From contig NZ_FRAB01000009.1 of NCBI RefSeq assembly GCF_900142195.1, positions 134,954 to 198,953 of the forward strand: a DNA stretch of 64,000 nt, read 5' to 3'. This document shows positions 26,762-33,926 of the stretch, in pieces; within the stretch, counting starts at the first letter, position 1; the number at the start of each line of letters is the position of its first letter. This stretch comes from Paraburkholderia terricola (GTDB lineage: Bacteria > Pseudomonadota > Gammaproteobacteria > Burkholderiales > Burkholderiaceae). The notes under the pieces are model-generated. The model saw only the letters and a program-made list of their open reading frames with translations, did no database searches and had not been told where the DNA came from. The translations under genes were made by a program, and so were the position numbers.

Positions 26762-27568
26762 TCAAGCCGCCGGCGTGGTCGGCAAATCCGGCGCTTCGGG
26801 CGTCTGCACGCCGAAGCAACCGCGGTACGTTGCGTAGAACGAGCAATACAGCATGGTCGTGACGATCATCGTGGCGGGCATCAGGATCGCGAACGCATAG
26901 TCGCCGGCGCCCAGCGCCTGCATCAACGCAGACAAACCAAGCGATACCGTCATCGCCACCGCGAACCACAGCGCGCCGAATACGATGAACGCCCCGCGAT
27001 TGCGCCAGCAACTGACGAAGCTGAAGAACATCGCCTTGATGGGCGGCACGTCATGCCACGCGGCGAGAATCGGTGAGAACCAGAACAGCATCGCCGCCGG
27101 AATGTAGAACGCGAAGGCGGTGAGAACCGCAAGCGGCATATTGCTGTTGGCGATTGCTTCCTGATCCATCGTCGCGCCGCCGAGCATCACCTTCAGCAGC
27201 ATGCCGCCGTCGGCGAGCGCGGAACCGGCCAGCACCAGCGCCATCGCGACGACATACAGCACGCCGAGCACGAGCAGCCGTTTGGCGACCACCGGGCCGT
27301 AAGAGTGAAAGCCATCGACGAGGATCGTCGGGAACACGGGTTTGCCCGCGATCGTATTGCGGCACGCCGCCATGAAGCCGACCGCGACGCCCGGAATGAA
27401 CACCAGCGGCAGCACGCTGCCGATCACCGGAATCTGCGACACCAGCGTCATCACCAGCAGGTACGTGAAGAACAGCGTCAGAAACGCGAGCGGGTTCTTG
27501 CGGAACAGCCAGATACCCTGCCGGAACCACACATAGCCGGTTTTCGCGGGAACTTCGATCAGTTGCAT
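26762..27568 (-). CDS. BPSS1780-family membrane protein
   Basis: A 268-residue integral membrane protein with about six hydrophobic segments (near 27-47, 54-74, 99-122, 145-165, 190-212 and 227-250). The beginning [20 protein letters not shown] is the signature of the BPSS1780 family, widespread in Burkholderiaceae and of unknown role. ATG 27568 overlaps the thrB 3-prime end by 10 bases, so the two are probably co-translated. A transport or envelope role is possible but nothing indicates a substrate. Confidence 0.85.
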   Translation of the reverse strand: MQLIEVPAKTGYVWFRQGIWLFRKNPLAFLTLFFTYLLVMTLVSQIPVIGSVLPLVFIPGVAVGFMAACRNTIAGKPVFPTILVDGFHSYGPVVAKRLLVLGVLYVVAMALVLAGSALADGGMLLKVMLGGATMDQEAIANSNMPLAVLTAFAFYIPAAMLFWFSPILAAWHDVPPIKAMFFSFVSCWRNRGAFIVFGALWFAVAMTVSLGLSALMQALGAGDYAFAILMPATMIVTTMLYCSFYATYRGCFGVQTPEAPDLPTTPAA

Positions 27569-28554
27569 GAGGTATGAATGCCTGGAAGTGGAACGCCGCA
27601 AAGGCGTTCGCGCAGAATGCGCTCGAAATGGCCGGGGTCGTGCGGTTTGAGGAGTTCGGCCGCGCGCGGCAAATGAAAATCATACAGGCGCGAGACCCAG
27701 AAACGGTACGCGCCCGCACGCAGCATATCGCCCCAATGGTGGTTTTCTTCGACGGTGAAGGGGCGCACCGTTTGATAGGCGCGCAGCATCGCTTCGGTGC
27801 GCGCGTCGTCCAGCTTGCCGGTGGCGAGATCGACGCACCAGTCGTTGACCGTCACGGCGACGTCGAACAGCCACTTGTCGCAGCCGGCGAAATAGAAGTC
27901 GAAGAAGCCCCCGAGCCGTACTTCGTGGCCCGTATCCGGCGCGGCATGCGCGAACAGCGCGTTGTCACGGAACAGATCGGCGTGGCATGGGCCTTCGGGC
28001 AGCGCGGCGTAATCCGCGGAGGCGAAGAAGGCTTCCTGATGCGCCAGTTCGGTTGACAGCAGGTCGCGTTGCGCGCCTTCCATAAACGGCAGGACGATGG
28101 GCACGGTTTCCCGCCACCACGGCAGGCTGCGCAGATTCGGCTGATAACGTGCGTAATCGCGTCCCGCCAGATGCATGCGCGCGAGCATCTGCCCGACCTC
28201 GATGCAGTGTTCGACACGCGGCGCCAACTCCGGCGCGCCCTCGAGCTTGGTCACGATGGCGGCGGGCTTGCCATGCAAGGTGCCGAACAGCGCACCGTCT
28301 TCGCGCGGCATGGGGTCCGGCACCGGCACGCGGTGCGAGGCCAGATGCCGCATCAGGTCGAGATAGAACGGCAGTTGTTCGGCCGTCAGCTTTTCGAAAA
28401 TCGTGAGGACGTATTCGCCGCGCGTCGTCGTCAGAAAAAAATTGCTGTTCTCGATACCGGACGGAATGCCGCGAAACTCGACGACTTCGCCGAGATCGTA
28501 ATGGCGCATCCATTCTGCGAGTTGGGGTTCGGTGACAGCGGTGAAGACAGCCAT
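27559..28554 (-). CDS. thrB: Homoserine kinase ThrB (kinase-fold type II)
   Basis: Phosphorylates homoserine with ATP on the way to threonine. At 331 residues it belongs to the ThrB type with an aminoglycoside-phosphotransferase fold found in beta- and some gammaproteobacteria, not the GHMP type of E. coli. Motifs: [27 protein letters not shown] near 28-54, catalytic [14 protein letters not shown] near 187-200, and metal-binding [12 protein letters not shown]. It starts [15 protein letters not shown]. The membrane protein gene behind overlaps it; a DUF2782 gene stands upstream as in several other proteobacteria. Confidence 0.95.
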   Translation of the reverse strand: MAVFTAVTEPQLAEWMRHYDLGEVVEFRGIPSGIENSNFFLTTTRGEYVLTIFEKLTAEQLPFYLDLMRHLASHRVPVPDPMPREDGALFGTLHGKPAAIVTKLEGAPELAPRVEHCIEVGQMLARMHLAGRDYARYQPNLRSLPWWRETVPIVLPFMEGAQRDLLSTELAHQEAFFASADYAALPEGPCHADLFRDNALFAHAAPDTGHEVRLGGFFDFYFAGCDKWLFDVAVTVNDWCVDLATGKLDDARTEAMLRAYQTVRPFTVEENHHWGDMLRAGAYRFWVSRLYDFHLPRAAELLKPHDPGHFERILRERLCGVPLPGIHTSCN

Positions 28555-28772
28555 GCGGGAAACGTCGGATCAGGTTGAGTCGGGCTGGCATGGTGCGGCC
28601 AGTGCTGAATGTGGCAAGCGTGGTGCCAATGCCGTGACAGATGCGGTGCCGAAGGCGTTGTGAACGGAGTACCGGTTTGAAAGACGTTCCGGCGTCGCAC
28701 TCCCGGAGGAACCCCGACGCCGCATGAAGCAAGGCATGCAGCCCAGCGCAAACACGACGCCCCAAGCAACAA

Positions 28773-28796
28773 CGGCACGGTTCGGCCACCGTGCCG
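28773..28796 (-). terminator. Hairpin behind the DUF2782 gene, possible terminator
   Basis: CGGCACGG (28773-28780) and CCGTGCCG (28789-28796) pair across 8 bases, 9 bases behind the stop codon on the minus strand; it is followed by TTGTTGC rather than a clean T run. Confidence 0.35.
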
Positions 28797-28804
28797 ACGA
28801 TACA

Positions 28805-29200
28805 TCAATACCTGAGATTCACCGACGGCAAACGCGTGCTCGCACGACCGTTATCACGCACGGCGGGCGAAGTATCGAGCGGCGCGCTCATCTGGTAGCG
28901 CGTGCCGAGATTCGAGCGCACGTTGATCTCAACGGGCTTGCCTTTGTCGCGGTATTCGGTGATTTCGGTGCCGTTGGCGCTACGTTCGTGGAAGCTCGGG
29001 GTGCGCGGAACATTGATTTCGACCTTCGAGCTGACCTGCGCGGCCGGACGATTGATCTTCTCCAGATCGGGCAGACCGGCCCGTTCATTGGCGGACTGGG
29101 GCGCGCCGGCGGGCGGAGTGTCATCGACGGGCTGGGCAGCCATCGCGGCGTTGCCAAAGGCAAGGGCCAGTGCCACGGCGACGGGAAGGAGCGGCTTCAT
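28805..29200 (-). CDS. DUF2782 periplasmic protein
   Basis: A 131-residue protein with signal peptide MKPLLPVAVALALAFGNAAM cut after MA. The mature C-terminal part, EITEYRDKGKPVEINVRSNLGTRYQM, matches the DUF2782 core (xITEYRxxGkxxxIxVxPxxGxxYxL). Function is unknown; in pseudomonads the gene sits between polA and thrB, and here both are within 6 kb. GGAG stands upstream of the ATG at 29200, and a hairpin follows the stop. The middle third is Pro/Ser-rich and probably unstructured. Confidence 0.75.
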   Translation of the reverse strand: MKPLLPVAVALALAFGNAAMAAQPVDDTPPAGAPQSANERAGLPDLEKINRPAAQVSSKVEINVPRTPSFHERSANGTEITEYRDKGKPVEINVRSNLGTRYQMSAPLDTSPAVRDNGRASTRLPSVNLRY

Positions 29201-29400
29201 GGTGATTCTCCAATAGGTGCCCGCGATTCTAGCAAATCCAGGCCAGCTTCCGGGCGCGACAGCCTTATTTTGCGCCGCTTCGGCGCGGCGTGCCGCCCCT
29301 GTCGCGACCGCTGTTGCAGCGGTGGAAACAAGCGCCGCGCGGTCATTTGGCGATCGCGGGTTCCGTGGTAATGTCGTCTCATCACTCGAGGCCAACGAAG

Positions 29401-30927
29401 ATGAAAAACGATACCAACCAACGCGCGGTGCAGACTCCCGCGCACAGCTTTCCAACTGAATCCTTCGACGACGCCACCGAGGCCGTCACGCGGCTGTCGG
29501 CGATCTACGAAGCGAACACCTCGTTCCTGCGCGACGCCTTCGCACGCTATCGCCGCAACGAGCTGTTCGAGAGCCGGGTGCGCGCGTGCTACCCGTTCGT
29601 TCGCGTATGCACCGAGGTCAACACGCATATCGACTCGCGCCGCTCGTATGGTTTCGTCGCGGGCCCAGGCGTGTTCGAGACCACCGTGACGCGCCCGGAC
29701 CTGTTCGGCAACTACTATCGCGAGCAATTGCGATTGTTGGCGAAAAACCATCACGTGCAGATCGAAGTGGGCGTGTCCGACCAGCCGATTCCGATTCACT
29801 TCGCGTTTGCGGAGGGCATTCATCTCGAAGGCGATCTGGACCGCGAGCGCCTGTTCCTGATGCGCGACGTGTTCGACACGCCCGACCTCGCATTGCTCGA
29901 CGACCGCATCGTCAACGGCACCTATGAGCCGCCGCCGGGCGAGCCGCATCCGCTGGCGCTGTTCACGGCGGCGCGGGTCGATTTCTCGCTGCATCGGCTG
30001 AAGCACTATACGGCCACGTCGCCCACGCATTGCCAGAACTATGTGCTGTACACGAACTACCAGTTCTATATCGACGAGTTCGTCAAACTCGGCCGCGCCA
30101 TGATGGCCCATACCGACGACGAGGAACTGCGCGCCTATCGCAGCGAATACACGTCGTTCGTCGAACCCGGCGACGTGGTCACGTACAACGAGAATCTCGG
30201 CGAGCAGGCGCAGGAAGGCACCGCGCCGCCGCGTCTGCCGCAGATGCCCGCGTATCACCTCAAGCGCGCGGACGGCAGCGGCATCACGATGATCAACATC
30301 GGCGTGGGGCCGTCGAACGCGAAAACCATCACCGATCACATCGCGGTGCTGCGTCCGCATGCGTGGATCATGCTCGGCCACTGCGCGGGTCTGCGTAATA
30401 CGCAACGTCTCGGCGACTACGTCCTCGCCCACGGCTACGTGCGCGAGGATCACGTGCTCGACGACGACTTGCCGCTGTGGGTGCCGATTCCGGCGCTCGC
30501 CGAAGTGCAGGTGGCGCTGGAGCGCGCGGTTGCGCAAGTCACGCAACTGGACGGCGTCGAGTTGAAGCGCGTGATGCGCACGGGCACCGTGGCGAGCGTC
30601 GACAACCGCAACTGGGAGTTGCGCGATCATCGCGAGCCGGTGCAGCGGCTCTCGCAAAGCCGCGCGATCGCGCTCGATATGGAAAGCGCGACGATCGCCG
30701 CGAACGGCTTCCGGTTCCGCGTGCCTTACGGCACCTTACTGTGCGTGTCGGACAAGCCTCTGCATGGCGAGCTGAAACTGCCCGGCATGGCGGATCAGTT
30801 TTATCGCGCGCAAGTGGATCAGCATCTGCAGATCGGCGTGAAAGCGATGGAGTTGTTGCGGATGAACGGGCTGCATCGTCTGCATAGCCGCAAGCTGCGG
30901 AGTTTCGCGGAAGTGGCGTTTCAGTAA
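29401..30927 (+). CDS. amn: AMP nucleosidase
   Basis: Hydrolyses AMP to adenine and ribose-5-phosphate; it takes part in control of adenylate pools. The 508-residue product has the AMP-nucleosidase-specific N-terminal domain (about 20-190: VRVCTEVNTHIDSRRSYGFV, GPGVFETTVTRPD) and a C-terminal nucleoside-phosphorylase-like catalytic domain (about 290-490: TMINIGVGPSNAKTITDHIAVLRPH, ALDMESATIAANGFRFRVPYGTLLCVSDKP). MESATIA holds the catalytic Glu region of the family. ATG 29401 is preferred; 29371 is an in-frame alternative. It is divergent from the DUF2782 gene. Confidence 0.95.
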   Translation: MKNDTNQRAVQTPAHSFPTESFDDATEAVTRLSAIYEANTSFLRDAFARYRRNELFESRVRACYPFVRVCTEVNTHIDSRRSYGFVAGPGVFETTVTRPDLFGNYYREQLRLLAKNHHVQIEVGVSDQPIPIHFAFAEGIHLEGDLDRERLFLMRDVFDTPDLALLDDRIVNGTYEPPPGEPHPLALFTAARVDFSLHRLKHYTATSPTHCQNYVLYTNYQFYIDEFVKLGRAMMAHTDDEELRAYRSEYTSFVEPGDVVTYNENLGEQAQEGTAPPRLPQMPAYHLKRADGSGITMINIGVGPSNAKTITDHIAVLRPHAWIMLGHCAGLRNTQRLGDYVLAHGYVREDHVLDDDLPLWVPIPALAEVQVALERAVAQVTQLDGVELKRVMRTGTVASVDNRNWELRDHREPVQRLSQSRAIALDMESATIAANGFRFRVPYGTLLCVSDKPLHGELKLPGMADQFYRAQVDQHLQIGVKAMELLRMNGLHRLHSRKLRSFAEVAFQ

Positions 30928-31011
30928 GCAGCGGGTTTTCAGTTCAGGCGGCGCGGCGCGGGCGAGCGCAAGCGCGCCCCGCTGGCATTATTTGCGCGCC
31001 GCGCGAAATGC

Positions 31012-31542
31012 TCAAGGCTGCCCGAATCCGGTCAGCCCGATCAAGCTCCCGGCCGCCAGCAGCCACAGTGGATGAATGCGCGTTTTCAACGCCATGACGG
31101 CGGTGAACGCGGTAATCGCCCACGCAATCGCCGTCGGGTTCGACGCCTCGGCGATCAGGGCCGCGCTCGCCGCGACGATGCCGGCCGTCACCGGCACCAG
31201 CCCCATTTGCGCGTGACGCCGCCACGGACGGTCCTTGAAGCGGTCCCAAGCTTGCAGCGCGAGTATCGTCACGATCGACGACGGCCCGAACTTCGCCACC
31301 GACGTCACGAGCATTCCCGCCCATCCGGCCACGTGCCAGCCGACCAGCGTGACGACCATCAGATTCGGCCCCGGCGCGGCTTGAGCGAGCGCGAACAACG
31401 CGCTGAATTCGCTGGCCGGCATCCAGTGATGCACCTCGACCACCTGACGCTGCATCTCCGGAAGAATCGTGTTGCCGCCGCCGAACGCGAGCAACGAAAG
31501 CTGGCTGAAGATGATGGCGAGGGAAACGAGCGTGTCGGTCAT
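31012..31542 (-). CDS. chrA: Chromate transporter family protein, second half of a split pair
   Basis: A 176-residue membrane protein of the CHR family, short-chain type. The motif LLAFGGGNTILPEMQR at 17-32 and FALAQAAPGPNLMVVTLVGWHVAGWAGM at 50-77 are CHR signatures. Short CHR proteins work in pairs with opposite membrane orientation and together equal one long ChrA, which exports chromate. The ATG overlaps the upstream partner stop by 4 bases (31539-31542). Transport of chromate is known for the family but other anions are possible. Confidence 0.9.
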   Translation of the reverse strand: MTDTLVSLAIIFSQLSLLAFGGGNTILPEMQRQVVEVHHWMPASEFSALFALAQAAPGPNLMVVTLVGWHVAGWAGMLVTSVAKFGPSSIVTILALQAWDRFKDRPWRRHAQMGLVPVTAGIVAASAALIAEASNPTAIAWAITAFTAVMALKTRIHPLWLLAAGSLIGLTGFGQP

Positions 31543-32108
31543 TGTGCATTCCTCGCCGCGAGGTAGATGCTGAGCGGCGTCAGCACGAGCATGGTGGGCA
31601 GAAGCGGCAGGCGCATGATCGCGATCGCGATGAAACCCAGCGCCGCGATGAGGGCGCCCATCGGCTTGTTGCGCAGCGGCAGCAGGATTTTCACGGCCAT
31701 CGAGATCAGCAGGCCCGCCGCGGCGGCGGCGAGCCCGGCGAACAGATGGCGAACGTGCGGGTCGTTTTGTGTGTTCTCGTACAGCACGCCAAGGCCGATG
31801 ACCACCAGCGACGGTCCCGCGATCAATCCGAGCAGGCCGGCCAGCGCGCCGGGCACGCCGCGAAAGCGCATGCCCATTGCCACCGAAAGATTGATCACGT
31901 TGCCGCCCGGCAGGAATTGGCAGAGGCCCAGCAAGTCGGTGAATTCCTCGGCGCTCAGCCAGCGGCGCTGCTCGACCAGCGCGCGGCGCGCCAATGGCAG
32001 CGCGCCGCCGAACGAGATCAGCCCAAGGCCGAGAAAGCCGCTGAAAATTTCCCGCACCGTGGGCGTGGGCGCCAGTGCGGATTCGGGCGAGGTCAGTTTG
32101 TGGTCCAT
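31539..32108 (-). CDS. chrA: Chromate transporter family protein, first half of a split pair
   Basis: A 189-residue CHR-family membrane protein: FLGLGLISFGGALPLARRALVEQRRWLS near 24-51 and DLLGLCQFLPGGNVINLSVAMGMRFRG near 58-84 are the duplicated CHR motif, where FGG and the PG pair are conserved. Together with the second protein it should form one functional transporter. The gene is divergent from a GcvA-type LysR regulator, with a perfect dyad between them; this pairing suggests that the regulator controls the transporter. Confidence 0.9.
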   Translation of the reverse strand: MDHKLTSPESALAPTPTVREIFSGFLGLGLISFGGALPLARRALVEQRRWLSAEEFTDLLGLCQFLPGGNVINLSVAMGMRFRGVPGALAGLLGLIAGPSLVVIGLGVLYENTQNDPHVRHLFAGLAAAAAGLLISMAVKILLPLRNKPMGALIAALGFIAIAIMRLPLLPTMLVLTPLSIYLAARNAQ

Positions 32109-32183
32109 GTCGCTAGCTTCCAGTTGAAGCTCACGAGGTTAGCGCCGAAGCGGCGGCCAGCAAAACGATTTTTGAGCGCGCCT

Positions 32184-32202
32184 TTGTGATCTAGAATCAC
32201 AA
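32184..32202. promoter_or_regulatory. Perfect dyad directly before the LysR start codon
   Basis: TTGTGAT-CTAGA-ATCACAA, 7-5-7 with T-N11-A spacing as in LysR boxes. It ends two bases before the ATG at 32205 and lies about 80 bases before the transporter ATG on the other strand; it fits autorepression plus control of the divergent genes. Confidence 0.6.
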
Positions 32203-32204
32203 GC

Positions 32205-33122
32205 ATGTCCCGTAACCTTCCTCCTTTTCCAGCGCTGCGTGCCTTTGAGGCCGCCGCGCGGCACGAAAGCTTCACCGCTGCCGCGAACGAACTGCATGTG
32301 ACGCACGGTGCAATCAGCCGTCAGGTCGCGGCTTTCGAAACGTGGCTCGGCGTGCAAGTGTTCCAGCGTCGCGGCAAACGCGTGCGTCTAACCGAAGACG
32401 GCCGCCGTTATCTGGGCACCGTGCAGGCGGCGTTCGACAGCATCGCGCTCGCCACGGATCAATTGCGCGACACTGGCGTCGTTCATGTGCTGCGCGTGAA
32501 TGCGTTGCCGACCTTCGCGATGAAATGGCTGCTGCCGCGTCTGCATCAGTTTCAGCGCAAGGTGCCGAATGTGGAGTTGAGGTTGTCGACCTCGAACGCG
32601 CCGGTGGAAACGCTGGACAGCTTCGACGTCGCCGTGCGGCGCGGGCCGGCTCATTGGGCGAACTGCGTGAGCGGGCATTTTCTCGGCGAAAGCGAGTTGC
32701 CGGTGTGCAGTCCCGCGCTGCTGCAGCGCCTGCCGATCAACACAGCCGACGACCTCGCCAAACACGTGCTGCTGCATTCCGACACGCGCCCCGACGCCTG
32801 GCGCCACTGGCTATCGGCAGCCGGCGTGACGGCGAAGTGCCGCAAGAAGCAGTCGTTCGATCACTTCTATCTGGCCCTGCAGGCTGCGGTGGACGGGCTC
32901 GGCGTGGCGCTCGGCCCGTTGCCGTTGCTGGCGGACGAACTTGCGTCGGGGCGGCTCGTCGTGCCGCTGGCCGCCCCGCGTATCGACGCACGCGGCTATT
33001 GGTGGGTGGCAAGGCGCGAGGTCGCGCATGCGCCGTTGGTGGCGCAATTCTGCGAGTGGCTGCAAGCGCAAGGCGACCAGACCGATGAAACGGAAACGGG
33101 CGGCCTGGAAGCCGCCCGCTAG
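32205..33122 (+). CDS. LysR-family regulator (GcvA type)
   Basis: A 305-residue regulator starting MSRNLPPFPALRAFEAAARHESFTAAA, the typical GcvA/AmpR-like N-terminus; its winged helix covers about 7-66 (AANELHVTHGAISRQVAAFE). The effector domain follows to about 290. It is divergent from the two chromate-transporter genes and has a dyad next to its start codon. Nothing in the sequence shows the effector. A GGGCGGC-6-GCCGCCC hairpin overlaps the end of the gene but lacks a T run. Confidence 0.9.
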   Translation: MSRNLPPFPALRAFEAAARHESFTAAANELHVTHGAISRQVAAFETWLGVQVFQRRGKRVRLTEDGRRYLGTVQAAFDSIALATDQLRDTGVVHVLRVNALPTFAMKWLLPRLHQFQRKVPNVELRLSTSNAPVETLDSFDVAVRRGPAHWANCVSGHFLGESELPVCSPALLQRLPINTADDLAKHVLLHSDTRPDAWRHWLSAAGVTAKCRKKQSFDHFYLALQAAVDGLGVALGPLPLLADELASGRLVVPLAAPRIDARGYWWVARREVAHAPLVAQFCEWLQAQGDQTDETETGGLEAAR

Positions 33123-33181
33123 CGCGCGCGTGTGCTGATTGGCTATTCAATTCGCGCGGTTGAGGCGCGAAAAGCAGGCCG

Positions 33182-33925
33182 TCACAGATAGAACATCCGG
33201 TCTTCATCCGACTTGGCCGGATGCGGTTCGGCTTCTTCGCGGTCTTCGTAGAACTTCAGCACCGCCTCGAGCACCTGGTCCGGATCGTCGATCACCTGCA
33301 TCAAGTCCATATCGGTCGGATTGATCAGGCCCATCGGCGTGAGCGAATTCTTGAACCACGCGAGCAGACCTTCCCAGAACTCGGCGCCCACCAGGATGAT
33401 CGGCACATGACGCGACTTCTTGGTTTGGATCAGCGTGAGCACTTCGGCGAGCTCGTCGAGTGTGCCGAAACCGCCCGGCATCACGATCACCGCATCCGAA
33501 TTCTTCACGAAGGTCACCTTGCGCGTGAAGAAATGGCGGAAGCGCAGCGAGATGTCTTGCCACTGATTGCCCGATTGCTCGTGCGGCAGTTCGATGTTCA
33601 GGCCGACCGACGGCGCCTTGCCTGCATGTGCGCCTTTATTGGCCGCTTCCATGATGCCGGGGCCGCCGCCGGAGATCACCGCGAAGCCGGCGTCGGACAG
33701 CTTGCGCGCGATTTGCGTGGCCAGTTTGTAGTACGGCGAGTTCGGTTTCAGGCGCGCCGAACCATAGATGCTGACAGCCGGGCGAATCTCCGAGAGGTAC
33801 TCGGTCGCCTCGATAAACTCTGCCATAATCGTGAACATCTGCCACGATGCGCGGGCCTTTTTTGCCGTTGCGCGCTCTTGATCTGCGAGTGATCGCAGAC
33901 TCGGAATCACTTTTCTCTTAGTCAT
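33182..33925 (-). CDS. LOG-family nucleotide 5'-monophosphate phosphoribohydrolase
   Basis: A 247-residue LOG (Lonely Guy) protein. The active-site motif is PGGFGTLDELAE near 148-159, with the nucleotide-binding SGGGPGIMEAANKGA near 84-98 and YGSARL. LOG enzymes split ribose-phosphate from nucleotide monophosphates such as cytokinin ribotides; PpnN-like relatives act on purine and pyrimidine nucleotides. The N-terminal 45 residues are a helical extension seen in the larger proteobacterial group. Its ATG is one base away from that of polA on the other strand, and neither has a strong ribosome site. Confidence 0.88.
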   Translation of the reverse strand: MTKRKVIPSLRSLADQERATAKKARASWQMFTIMAEFIEATEYLSEIRPAVSIYGSARLKPNSPYYKLATQIARKLSDAGFAVISGGGPGIMEAANKGAHAGKAPSVGLNIELPHEQSGNQWQDISLRFRHFFTRKVTFVKNSDAVIVMPGGFGTLDELAEVLTLIQTKKSRHVPIILVGAEFWEGLLAWFKNSLTPMGLINPTDMDLMQVIDDPDQVLEAVLKFYEDREEAEPHPAKSDEDRMFYL

Positions 33926-33926
33926 A

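Noticed and set aside
33098..33117. GGGCGGC-6-GCCGCCC hairpin at the end of the LysR gene as a terminator
   Set aside because: It lies inside the coding sequence and no T run follows.
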